NCBI RefSeq assembly: GCF_015832195.1
Contig: NC_052046.1
Span: 34,996,911-35,060,910 of the forward strand
From: Motacilla alba alba
Taxonomy: Eukaryota; Chordata; Aves; Passeriformes; Motacillidae
Direction of reading: 5' to 3'
DNA: 64,000 nt
The stretch's first letter is position 1. Each line of letters begins with the position of its first letter. Below, one piece after another: positions 1 to 10,648 of the stretch. A program made the position numbers and the translations under genes. The notes under the pieces were generated by a model. It did no database searches, had not been told where the DNA came from, and saw only the letters and a program-made list of their open reading frames with translations.

Positions 1-1365
1 AGTGTCTCAGACTCAATGATCTAAAAAGATTATTGTTTTGAGGCTGAAGAAGTAAGAAATTCAAAATCTAGGGGCTTTTTCTACTAGAGTTTCGAATTCA
101 TTTAACATGTGTTCTGCTATGCAATTACTCTACTGGACAGAAACTACATTAAGTACTTTAAACATTTATCTACCTTTTGATATATCTGTTTGTATTTATC
201 TCATTCTGAGTTTAAAAATTAATTTGGCTTTTGGTGTATTACTTGAATACTTAGTATGCATTCCAGACAGTACTCTTTGGTGCTTACTCCAGCTTATTAA
301 ATAAAAAAACACACTGTCAAGAGGCACTGACAACATGCTGTGATATTTTTCCACTACCGTGGAAATGTCAACTTTCAGAAATACAGTTTAGCAGTACTTG
401 CCTATCCAGATAATTATTTTTTCAAGTTTCTTCCTATGAAACAGCACTTTACAATGTAGACTAAGCTAAAAATGGTGTGGTAATGTGTGGATCTTTGTGC
501 AATATAGCTGTTTGGTGACTATGGTGTGACTTGCAAAGCTTCATACAGGTGTGAATCATGTAGACACTTTTTAGATACCTAAAGCTTTAACAGAAAGGCC
601 TTGTTTGAAAATATTCTGAAATGTAAAAGTGATGTCTTGGGTTTTTTCAAATAAAAGCTGAAATGCAGTATCTTAGTCATTCACATTATTACACCCCAGC
701 TCCTGAGTATCCAGCTTGAAATAATTTTTCCTACAAAACATGACAATAGGTGAGTTGCAGGGAGAAAGCAGTGCTTTGGTTCTCAAGTGTGCTCATATAC
801 CAGTACCTCTGATTTCAGGAGGACTAAAGAGTAGTTTGGACTGACTGCCAGGCTTTTACTTAAGATGCTGATGTTAGGAACTTGACTGCCTGAGCCTCCC
901 TCCCTATTCTGGGAAGGAAAATGTGCATCCAGAAGGAACGTGGCTCCTGAGCATTTTCAAGGGAACCTATCCCTTCCCTAGCAGAGGAAGAGGATACTGC
1001 TTAGCTCTTCAACCTGTACAGCTCTGCCAAAAGACCTCAGGTTGGGTAGACCTGCCTGGCTCTTCAGTTCTGAAAATTGGTGCCACTGCTTAAATCTGCA
1101 TTCCTTGTTTCATTCAGTGTTTACACTAGTTGATGCTGTTGTTTGCGGGCCATTTTAAAGTTCCAGCTTCCGGTGGTTGCTGCCTTTAGGCCAGCTGTGT
1201 GTGCATATGGAAGCAAGAGAGGCTGTATCCACAGGGAATCTCATGTGAGCTGTGCCAGTGCAGTTAAAGCAGCCAATATTTAGATGGGTATGCTCTAGGA
1301 GAGGCAGACTGATGCTTCTGTGAAAGCAGGAGTATTGAAACCAAGAGCAGTATTCTCCTGAATTT
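1..1365. other. Single-copy AT-rich flank, no gene seen
   Basis: No open frame longer than 65 codons and no recognisable element. AATAAA-like strings occur near 298 and 648, but no exon or transcript end is evident around them. It ends where the octamer tail of the CR1 element begins. Confidence 0.6.
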
Positions 1366-1446
1366 TCACAGAATCACAGAACAGTTAAGGTACGAAGAGA
1401 CCTCTGGAGATCATCTAGCCCAACACCTCTGTCAAGGCAGAGTCAC

Positions 1447-1850
1447 TGTCATGGTTTAGGAATGGTGTTCCTCAGTTAAGTGTTCCCATGGAAACAGCCC
1501 ATACATGTGCTGCTTTCTCCCTTCCTTTCCCACTGTGGCAGGATGGAGAGGAGAACTGGAGGCACAAAGAAGTAAAGATCATGGGTTGAGATAAGGAGAA
1601 TTTATTAAAAAAAAAATAAACTAAGAAAATTAACAGCAACAACTGCATTACTAATAACAGAGTATACAAACAGGCAAGTAAATGACATGGGATCACTCAG
1701 CACACGAAACCCGGTGCCCCCTGAGGGCACACCAGGCACATCTCAGTGAAAAACCCCACACCCCTCTGGCCCCACTGCACAGGGCATAACCTGGCTGTGT
1801 CACTGATGGCTGCTGCAAAAGTTAACTCTGCTCTGGATGGAACTAGGACA
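1447..1850 (-). mobile_element. Solo LTR, avian ERVL-like, inside CR1
   Basis: A 404-bp solo LTR with TG...CA termini. On the minus strand it starts TGTCCTAGTTCC and ends CCTAAACCATGACA. A minus-strand AATAAA (plus TTTATT, 1601-1606) is the likely poly(A) signal. The 5-bp flanks are gtcac (1442-1446) and ttcac (1851-1855), a duplicated target with one mismatch. CR1 continues on both sides. The last bases match the LTR at 27313-27750, so the two belong to one family. No internal retroviral sequence remains. Confidence 0.85.
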
Positions 1851-2275
1851 TTCACCCAGAGTCAAGGAGAATGGGAGCACTTCCAGGTCTCCAGTGATGG
1901 AGACTCCACAACCTCCCTGGGCAGCCTGTTCCAGTGCTTTCCCAGTCTCAGCCGAAGTTCTTCTTCATGTTAACATGGAACTTCTTGTGTTTGATTTTAT
2001 GGCCATTATTCCTTGTCCTGTCACTGGGCACCACTGAAAAGAGTCTGGCACCATCCTTTAGCCTCCCACATCAGAGATGTTTGTATTTATGAGGTCCTCT
2101 CTCAGTCTTCTCTGCTCTGGATTAAACAGGCCCAGCTCCTGCAGTCTTTCCTTGTGAGAGAGATGCTCCGGACTCTAATCACCTTTGTAGCTCCTGCTGA
2201 ACACTCTCCACTAGCTCCTTGTTGTTCTTGTACTGGACACAGCACTGCAGATGTGGCCTCATGAGGGCTGAGTAG

Positions 2276-2693
2276 TGCGGTATTCACATTCTTTGAGCAG
2301 ACAGAGACATAATTCTCTCTCCCAGGACTTTTCCTGGGGAAGGGAGTGAGAAGCTCAGAGAAGAAGAGAAAACAATTCTTACCTCTACTTGCTGCTCCTG
2401 TAGTTTGGCACATATGGAATGTGTTATGGAGATTGTTTACTGAAAGTGATTTGTTAATTGAACTCTCCTGATGGTTGTTTGGATACATCAAAGCTGTGTC
2501 GTGACTGTCTGGAAAGAGTCATGGCAATTTTTTTGTATTTTTTTTAGTATCGCATCTCTTTAGTATAGTACCTCTTTTATATAGTACAGTATTAGTGTAA
2601 CATAGTATATAGGTTAATAAAGCAATTGTTCAGCCTTCTGAAATCAGAGTCAGAGCACATTACTTGCTGCATGGGGGTCGCCCTGTGTCGATT
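2276..2693 (+). mobile_element. Solo LTR, passerine ERVK-like, inside CR1
   Basis: A 418-bp plus-strand solo LTR flanked by a perfect 6-bp duplication, gagtag (2270-2275 and 2694-2699), the size expected of ERVK elements. It begins TGCGGTATTCACATTC. An AATAAA at 2616-2621 is followed by the cagccttctgaaatcagag block typical of passerine ERVK LTRs. The 3' terminus reads CGATT rather than the expected CA, so the last bases are mutated or the end is misplaced by a few bases. CR1 3' UTR sequence resumes immediately after the second gagtag. Confidence 0.82.
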
Positions 2694-2926
2694 GAGTAGA
2701 GGGGTGGGATCACCTCTGTATTGACCTGCTGGCAGTGCTCTTCCTGATGCAGGATCCCATTAGCCCTCCAGACCACAAGGCCACTGCTGGCTCATGGTCA
2801 GTCATTCACGAAGACTCCCAGGTTTTTCTCCACAGAGCTACTCTCCAGTAGGTCAGCCCTTGACCTGTGCTGGTACTAGGGGTTATTCCTCCCCTGTTGT
2901 AGTACACTTGCACTTGCTGAACCTCA

Positions 2927-3905
2927 CTAGGTTTCTCTCCACCCAACTCTCCAGCCTACCAAGGACTCACTGAATGGCAGCACAGCCTTCTGATACATCA
3001 GCCCCAGTTTCATATTATCAGCAAAATTGTTGAGGGTGCACCTCAACACATATACACCTTTGTCCAGATCATTGATAAACAAGTTGAACAAGGCTGAATC
3101 CAGTACTGATCCCTGGGGAATGCTACAGACCACAGGCCTCCACCTGGATTCTACTACACTGACCTTCTGAGCTCTGACACTCAGCCAGTTTTTGATCTGC
3201 TTCACTGTCCATTCCCCTCATGCACATTTCTTGAGCTTAACTACAAGGATGTTATAGGAGACAGTGTCAAAAGCCCTGAAGCCAAGGTAGACAAACTCCA
3301 TGGCTCCCCTCACCAAGCCATCCTGCCATGGCATCACAGAAGGCCATCAGACTGGTCAAGCATGATTTCCCCTTGGCATATCCAAACTGACTACTCTTCA
3401 TCACCTTTTCTTTTACATGCTTGGTGATGACTTCTAGAGAGATCTGTTCCATGATCTTTTCAGGGAGGGAGGTGAAGCTGACTGGCTGGTAGTTTCCTGT
3501 GTACTCCCTTTTTGAAGATGGGGTAACATTGGTTCCTAATAAGTGGAGAAAGACCATTCTTGCTCTCTATAATTTTTCAAAGATGATGGAGAGTATCTTA
3601 ACAGATACTCTGATATCTGCCAGCTCCCTCAGCTCCCAGCCCTCTTTGACCATGGGGAAATCTTCCATTTTCCAGCATTCCTCTCTTAACTCTGAGATCT
3701 GGGATTCCTGAGAGCTGGCCTCAGCAGTAAAGGTGGAGGCAAAGAAGACATGCAGTAATTCTTCCTGACCTGTATCTTCTGTCACTAAGACACCCATCTT
3801 GTTCAGCAGTGGCCCCACATTTTCCATACTGCTCTTTTTGCTGCTGATGTACTTGCAGAAGCCCTTCTGGTTGTCCTTGATATTCCTTGCCAGATTCAAT
3901 TTCAA
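2927..3905 (-). pseudogene. CR1 ORF2 reverse transcriptase, broken
   Basis: Remnant of the reverse-transcriptase half of CR1 ORF2, which in an active element copies the LINE RNA at the nicked target. Three open stretches carry it on the minus strand. 3905-3567 is the linker before the RT (KDNQKGFCKYISSKK, NVGPLLN). 3557-3267 carries the finger and palm entry (NYQPVSFTSLPEKIMEQI, KGKSCLTSLMAF). 3205-2927 carries SIPQGSVLDSALFNLFINDL and then NFADNMKLG. The first two are in one frame, separated by a stop. The third is in another frame, so at least one frameshift has occurred. The catalytic FADD box reads FADN, losing one metal-binding aspartate. It cannot encode an active enzyme. Confidence 0.9.
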
Positions 3906-4010
3906 GTGGACCTTTTCTTATTGCATCCCTGCACAATCTAATGATGTTCCTATAGTTCTCCCATGTGACCTGTCCCTTTTTTTACATCCCATAGATATGT
4001 GGCGTGTTTT

Positions 4011-4507
4011 TGTTATATTATTGCAATAGTTGGTTTTGTACCCCCCCCCCCCCCCCCCGCAAGCATTGGTTCAGTCCCAGCTGTCAGTCCTCCCTCATAC
4101 CTACCCCTTTTTCCAGTGATTTCCCTGTCAATTTTGTATCCTTCAATGCCTCATTGGTTTAGTTAAACCATTCCCCTCCCCCATAACTCCCTATTGGTTT
4201 AAACATTGTAATCCCTGCATTGTGTTCCACCCAAGTCCCTTTGTTATTGGTTCCCTACGCTAAATTCCACCCCTGTCCTGTGCCTTAAAACCCACTGGCC
4301 TTGTTTGTGGTTCTTGCCTCTGTTCTAGATTTGAGTTATGGGTGTTTTTGTTTTCACCCTTATGGTTTAATAAACTGATCCTTGGATAAACAAGCAAGGC
4401 CCATCTCGCTTTTCTATGTTGAGTCTTTGGAAACTGCTTAGGAGGTGGGGGGTGCTCAGGAGGTGTTGCACCTCCTTCAAGGGCATAATACTGAGTGCAC
4501 TGCAACA
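4011..4507 (+). mobile_element. Solo LTR with C18 run and four ATTGGTT boxes
   Basis: A 497-bp segment with TGT...ACA ends that interrupts CR1 between the RT linker and the endonuclease. It contains an 18-C homopolymer (4041-4058), four ATTGGTT boxes (inverted CCAAT, starting at 4065, 4153, 4193 and 4246), a weak TATA-like cttaaaa near 4285 and AATAAA at 4369-4374. That order is what an LTR U3-R-U5 would show. The 5-bp flanks (gtttt and cttaa) match poorly, so target duplication is not demonstrated and the ends could shift by a few bases. The family is not identified. Confidence 0.7.
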
Positions 4508-4822
4508 CTTAAACTGCTTTCTTCTGTTTGAGATAACTAGAAATTTCTTGCACATCTATTCAGGTCTCTTGCCTACTTTGCTTGAATTTTTTATCATGGG
4601 GATACAGTGGTCTTCAGCTTGAAGGAAATGATGCTTGAATATTGACCAGTTCTTTTGGACCCCCTTATTTTCTAGAGCCCTAATCCATGCTCCTTTTTGA
4701 AGGGGCTGAAGTTAGCTCTCTAGAAGTTCAGGGTTCTACTTCTTAGTGCTTTGTTTCCTGCATGAAGTATACTGAGTTCCACCATATCATGGTCACTATA
4801 ACCAAGACTGTTCCCAGCCTTC

Positions 4823-5095
4823 TTACCTGTGACCAGTCCCTCTTGGTTTGTTAGTACAACATCCAGCAACATACTCTTCCTTTTTCACTTCCGTCAAAAA
4901 GTTACTGCCAATGTCAACTTCCTGGACTGGGTGTGCTGAGCCATGTTGTCTCTCCAACAGTATCAATGTGTTTAAAGTCTCCCAGGAAAACCAGAGTTTA
5001 TGACTGTGAGGCTGCTTCCAGCTGCCCACAGAAAGCCTCATCAGCTTCCTTCTCCTGATCAGGTCGCCTGCAGCAACCACCCACAACAGCGTCAC
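4823..5095 (-). pseudogene. CR1 ORF2 endonuclease, fragment
   Basis: Readable core of the apurinic-type endonuclease domain that starts CR1 ORF2 and nicks the target DNA. The frame 5095-4823 has a lysine/arginine-rich stretch after the first residues, then SWKQPHSHKLWFSWETLN, corresponding to the family's segment ending in a GDFN-type catalytic motif. Here that motif reads SWETLN, so it is degraded. Diverged endonuclease sequence continues to about 5340 rightwards, and to 4508 leftwards where the LTR interrupts it. Confidence 0.8.
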
Positions 5096-5467
5096 CCTTG
5101 TCAGCCTGTCCCTTAATTTTTACCTATAAATTCTCAACTCTTTCATCTGTCCTTGGAAAGTGCTCAATAAATTCCCGGTGCTCCCTCACTTAAGGAGCAA
5201 TGCCATCACCTCGCCACACTGAGCTGTCATTTCTATGAAGTACACAGCAATCCACGACAACATTCCAGTAATGTGAGCAATGAGATCAAGGCCCTGTTTA
5301 GGTTTCTAGTTCTTTTTTGTTCCTCATGCTGTGTGCATTTAGGTACAGGCTTTTCAGAGATGTGATGCAGTATCGAGTTTCCCTAGAAAGGATTTACCAA
5401 AGCCGTACACACCTTGATGTGGTTAGCCATATGGTTGTCATCTTGAGAGGCAGCCAAGGGAGATTTG

Positions 5468-6085
5468 TCACTGCACAGGCTCCCCAGGAGGAAGCAGTGG
5501 CAGGAGCATTGCCACTTCAGACACAACACATCTTCTGCCCTCAGTCCTTCCATTTAAAGCCTGTCTCACCAAACTGGCCAGGCTGCTGCCAAAGATTCTC
5601 TTGCCCATTTTAGACAGGTGGTTCCTGTTTCTCCTTGATAGGCTGTCATCATTAAAGTACAACCCATTGTCATAAAAGCCAAAAACTCCTCGATGGCACC
5701 AGTCATGAAGACAGATCTTTGTCTGCACTATGGATCTGCTTCTCTGTCTCTATTTTCTTTCTCTTTTCTATTTATTTCTCTTCTGTCTGTATTTTTCCAA
5801 CTGGTAGGATAGATGAGAAGAGGACTCGGGCACTGATATTTTCCCCCTGCCTCACAAGGACTTTACAGTCTTCCTTGATCCTACCTATTTTTTGGCATGC
5901 AGTGTCATTTGCACCCACATGAAATAGTACCAGCGGCTACTTGGCAAGCTGGGCTGCTCTCTAGGCAACATCACGGATCTTAGCCCCTAGTAGGCAGCAC
6001 AGATCTTCTGCTTCTCCATCAGGCTGGCAGATGGGGCCTGCAGTGCCCCTTAATAGAGAGCTGCCCACTCTAAGTAAGCTTTTGA
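5468..6085 (-). pseudogene. CR1 ORF1 esterase (SGNH-type) domain, broken
   Basis: CR1-group LINEs carry a GDSL/SGNH-type esterase domain in ORF1, of unclear role. The minus-strand frame that ends at 5961 contains RVGSSLLRGTAGPICQPD and then CCLLGAKIRDVA, matching the first esterase block. The frame 5728-5468 contains WCHRGVFGFYDN, NRNHLSKMGKRIF and SLASLVRQALN, matching the final block. The catalytic GDS motif reads GSS, and the usual D-x-x-H of the last block reads N-R-N-H. Both blocks are therefore altered and lie in different frames. Homology is lost beyond about 6085. Confidence 0.82.
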
Positions 6086-9000
6086 TTTGGCTGCCATTCT
6101 CCAGTATGGTGTTCAAAAGTGTAAATGACAGGTTTGTTTTTTGACTGAAATGTAGTAAAACAGACAGAAGGGTGTCTGAGGAAGCACTTGAAAAAGGCTG
6201 TGAAGAATATTTTGAGTACCCCACCAGCATATGAATGCAGAGCTGTCTGGTGCTTTTCAGGGTGTTTGCCATCAAGGGAAACCTGAGATGGTTTGTGGTC
6301 TTTGGCTCAGTTCCGGCTCAGAACCAAGTGTCTGAAAGCTTATTTTGAGGTTCAGAAAAACAAATGGTGCATCTGTGTGAGAGAGAATTTCAGTTTGCAC
6401 TGGAGTCTCAAATTAGAAAGAAATGGCTGTGATTCGGCCTGAAGGATATTTCCAGCTCCTTGGCAAAATAGTAAGGCTTTTTGTGTATTTATTGCCCAAC
6501 GATAAACATTGCACTGAGAAAATCCAAGTTAGCCTGAAAGGATCCATTTGTTTTAGCAAGCCTGCCTGGTTTGAAAGGCTTTGTCCTTAACCCTTTTATT
6601 CCTCCTGTCTCCCATAAGACATTTGCATGAGAGAAGTGGGGAGCTTAAACACTATAAAAATACTTTTCTCAAAAAAATTTTTTTTCTTGTCTGTTTGTTG
6701 AATTCTTCCTCTCTTTTGCTCTATCATAGCTAATTTCCTGCTCTTTTCTCAGACCAGAAAACAACTCGAAGCAGCAGTATTCTGCTCTCTGTTCACTCTG
6801 ACTGACGAAGAAAGGAAAAAAAAAATACAGAGCTGTATTTAAATGAGATGAAGGTGGAGAGAAAGTGCCCTAGGTAGAATAGAAAACTTTCAATTTTGTA
6901 GGGAAAAAAAAAGGAAATAAAGTATTTTCAGAAAACAGGAAAAGTAATTGTTTTCTTCCTTGGATTTTATGAGTGACCATTCTGCACATGTGGTTGAGCA
7001 GGGAAGGGAATCAGGCAGGCAGAGGAGGCTCCCACCAGCTCCCACAGGCTGCTAAACACAGACAATCCACAGAACAGCTTGGCATACTGTCCAGAACTGC
7101 TTCTGGGGTTGGTAAGCCACTGCAACTTGGTGGGCTAAAACAGGGGAACACTCAGTTTCTTCCTATATGGTATAATGTGCAAGTGGCTTTGCTTCCGTCT
7201 GAACTTGAATAAAAAGAATATATTTAGACTGTCCATGTTAGTTGATTTAAAAGATGTTCAGCTCCAACAAAAACATTGTCTCCATATCTATCCATCCTTT
7301 CTTAAAAAGAGAACTGTGGTATAACTTTTAAGAGTAGTATTTATAGCAATCTAATTTAGGTGAGACATCATGCTTTTCTATATATCGTGCCACAAAACCA
7401 CCATAACTAAACTGGTGGGAGAAAAAAGCTTGAGAAATAATCTTGTAAATACTCCTTCAAAACCAAGGTAAGCAATAAATGAAGGTTGAAAAATGAGAAT
7501 TCACTTGAGAAGTCATTTCATAACAGAATTGCAGGGATTTGAACTAAGTACTTGGCTAGGAAAAGGTAATTTCATTTCTCATAGAACCTACCTCTATATA
7601 TATCTCGGGTAAATGTGCTTATATTTGTGCTTAAGCGCATGCATCTATTTTTCTGGACCGTTACTTGACTACTCATTAGTCAAGTAACTACTCAGTTACT
7701 TGACAACATTTTTTAGGAAAGTTAGAAGACAGAGGGACTTATTCAAATAATCCTGATAATTATTCTTAGGCCCATTTTACTCAGAACTGTGCATATTGTT
7801 GGGCTAAGGTGTGCTCACTGCAGCCAGGTATTTATCAAGATGGCAGAGGATGGCCCTTTTCTTTCCTCACCTGGGAGTGAACAGGGTGAAGGGACAGTTT
7901 ACTTGAGAAAGAAGGACCTGGGTCATTGCATCCCTTCCACCTGTGAACATTAAGCCAAAAGAAGATGTGAAGATGTGGCCTTGTACCCCAGTGGAACTGA
8001 CAGGATTACTTTTTCTCACTTTTTTCCTCACCAAACCTGTAGATAACACAGACACTTTCAGCTCTCTCCCTGCCATTTCTTGGGAGTAATAAGACTCTAG
8101 AGTTGGGAATGATGTTAGGGAGCACCTTTCAAACCCAATTCCTGTGTATCTGTAACCTGGCAGAAATTCTCTATGGCCATGTCCACAGGATGCCCATTCA
8201 GGGTCTGGAAGAAACTTTTTTTGTGGACTGCCTGGGTGCTAACTAGCAAAGGAAACAGGTTTCCCACAGGCATTCCAGACTTGAGCTGAATTTGTCACTT
8301 CTTTCCCTATTTAGAAGATGCTATAAATCAGGTGCCTCCTGATACTCCGGGTATTTATGCAGGTGTGAATTCATTCATGTCTGTTTCATTGTGACTTTTT
8401 CCTGCTTCCACAGGGAAACTGGAAAACAAACCCTTACACAAAGTACATGTAACCTAAAGTATTGATTTATCTTCTTTTAAAATTACAATAGAGATCATTT
8501 TAGAGACTCATTGAGACAGAAAAATAAGGATGAAAAATGATAAGACTGGGACTTATGATGAGAAAAAAAATCACATATAGTACCAGGTTTGTACTATTTT
8601 AATTTTATTTCAGAGCCCTTCATTTTTTTCCAGACATAAAAAAGGATGAGAAATGTATTTTCAAGACACTAGAGAGAAAAGTAAGATTTTTCTATGTAAA
8701 TTCTATTTGTTGTCCAAATACCGCAAATCTCTTGCAAACTCAGATTTTTTTTTTTTTAAACTTTAGGCAGTTTGTATTTTGTGAGGCTGTATGGAGGCAG
8801 GCTGGCCAGCTGTAAGTCCCATCCAGTTCCCATGCACTAGCCAGGCACGTGTGCACCTGGCAGGCACAGAGGCACAGCAGCCACAATGGTGCCTTACTGC
8901 TCTGAATCAAGGGGCAATAACACCCAGCACACAGATTTGTGGTGTAAATCCATTCAAGAGTAACTGAGTATGAGTTTATCTTCCAGCACCCCTTTTGGGA

Positions 9001-10573
9001 CTTGCTGTGACAGTAAGTACAACAGGACACATTGTCTTGTTAAGCCTTTCCATGGGGCCCTGCCATGTTTTTTTGTTGGGTCTTGGATGCTGATTTTGGA
9101 GCAGAGTGAGCAGATGCCCTGTCCTCTTATAGTGGTTTGTGCTGTGTTGTTGTCCATGTGGGGGAATGGCCACTGTCCCTCAGAGTTTCAGATCTCCCTG
9201 CTGAAAAGAGGATCTGGGATACCTCTGTTGGTACTAACACTGAGGTTTTGCCAAGTTTATGAAAACTCCTCAAGGTGCCCTGGTGTGATCCTCTACTCCA
9301 AGACATGCCTGCCTAGGCTAGCTCTAAGTTCACCCTAATAAAACAAATTGTGTGTATTGGTGAGCCTGGAACACATAATAGGGCAGCAAGGAAGAAATGC
9401 TGATATATTTTTTAGAATGCATAGTCAAAACATATTGATGGATAAGCAGAAACAAAAGTCATTAGGAGAGATGGGCTATCTGTTTTCACAGCAGCCATCG
9501 GCAGCTTTTCCTGGGAGACAGGCTGACCCTTCTTTGTTCTGCTTCATGTACAGTCAGCGCTGGCTTTGCTTTGTACAATCTGCAATCTCAAAAGTACCCA
9601 CTTCTCAAGGGAAACAGGAAAGATTTAGAGCTGTGTGAAGTGCTCTTTGACTTGGGACCAAACGAGGCTTTCGTGTATTTTCCAGTGCTGCTGGTAGCAC
9701 TGGGCTGTCCTCAACAGACCACACAAGAAAAGCAAAGGCACAAGGGCTGGCTGCTTTGAAGTAAATCTGGGAAATTGTTCTTCTCCTTTGAAATGCAAAC
9801 CCAATGGCAAAGCCATTGCTCCAGTGACTCTCTGCTCCCTTTGATATGGCACAATACAATGCAAATGTATTCTAGAGAGTGACTGTCAAAAGGTTTTAAG
9901 AAGCAAAGGAAGAGAGAAGTCATATTCTTATTTTCCACAGCTATTATGCTAAGCAACACTCATCTTGTTGAAATAGAGTTCAACAAGTAGGTTTGCAGAG
10001 ACCAACTTGTTGAAAATCAAGTTAAAATCTTGCCCTTCCCCCGAGTGACTCAATGGATGATTGTACTGTGTACTGTACAGAAATACACTGAATGTGTTTC
10101 TCTATTCACATCAATATTGTTCCCATTTGCAATGTTTTTGCCAGAAAAAATTTAGGTTTGGCTTCTACACTGAGAAATCTGCTCGAAGTCTTTATGGGGA
10201 ATTTGAGAATAATACTCTATATCAATACGAGAAAGATTTCTTAGTCACTAAGTCGATTTCTTAGTTGCCATTTGTTCTTGCTGTGGAATTAGCAAAAAGT
10301 GATTTTTTTTATACTTGATTATTTCTTTTTAAAATGGTACAGTACTTTTTTCTCCCTGTGATTCCCTCATTTGTTAAGGATAACAAAAAGAAAAGCAGGT
10401 TTTATTGAGAAAAAAACAAATGGACAAATGTACAATTTTTTCTCATTTCAAAACAAAATTATATTTTATTTTAAAAAGGACAAAACTCTTAAGTGATCTA
10501 TTAATTGCATCTCCCTGAGCTGAGACTAAGGAAGTAGATATCTGATGCAGAAATAATTATTTCTCCTTTTCAG
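6086..10573. other. Single-copy interval, no gene recognised
   Basis: AT-rich sequence without a recognisable transposon. The longest open frame (8970-9338, 122 codons, plus) has no familiar motif and overlaps several comparable frames on the other strand, so I treat it as chance. A short perfect stem-loop lies at 7661-7687. Confidence 0.55.
7661..7687. repeat. Perfect inverted repeat, 11-bp arms
   Basis: TTACTTGACTA (7661-7671), a 5-base spacer ctcat, then its exact reverse complement TAGTCAAGTAA (7677-7687). A further partial copy, ttacttgaca, starts at 7696. The stem is too short for a microRNA precursor. No transposon end is recognised. Confidence 0.85.
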
Positions 10574-10648
10574 TGCAGACAGGATTTTAACCATGTTCTT
10601 CAATCCAGCATATCTGTCCTTCCGGCCTGAATCTTCTCAGTTTCCAAA
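10574..10648 (+). other. Candidate small exon (75 bp)
   Basis: A pyrimidine-rich run ending ttctccttttcag (10561-10573) is followed by 75 bp and then a consensus donor, GTAAGT, at 10649. Of the three frames only the second is open. It encodes about 25 residues, including ILTMFFNPAYLSFRPE, with an internal ATG in good context (ACCATGT). It could be a first coding exon or an internal one. I do not recognise the protein, and exon-like signals of this quality do arise by chance in 64 kb. No partner exon was found nearby. Confidence 0.3.

Larger units (their letters stand above)
1366..6085 (-). mobile_element. CR1 LINE, 5'-truncated, split by three LTRs
   Basis: Minus-strand CR1 non-LTR retrotransposon. 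Its 3' end at 1366 carries the diagnostic octamer repeats, read on the plus strand as cacagaatcacaga. Moving rightwards come the 3' UTR (1366-1446, 1851-2275, 2694 to about 2900), the ORF2 reverse transcriptase (about 2900-4010), the ORF2 endonuclease (about 4508-5340) and the ORF1 esterase (about 5460-6085). The four pieces sum to about 3.4 kb against about 4.5 kb for an intact CR1, so the 5' end is lost inside ORF1. Stops and frameshifts are scattered throughout, so it is dead. Three LTRs lie inside it, and the CR1 sequence resumes in register after each one. Recognition is by eye against known avian CR1 sequence. The subfamily is not assigned. Confidence 0.92.

Noticed and set aside
1447..4507. 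The three LTRs considered as ends of one provirus
   Set aside because: They differ in family and orientation, and the sequence between them is CR1, not retroviral interior.
8970..9338. 122-codon plus-strand frame
   Set aside because: Overlaps comparable frames on the other strand, with no motif, promoter or splice context.
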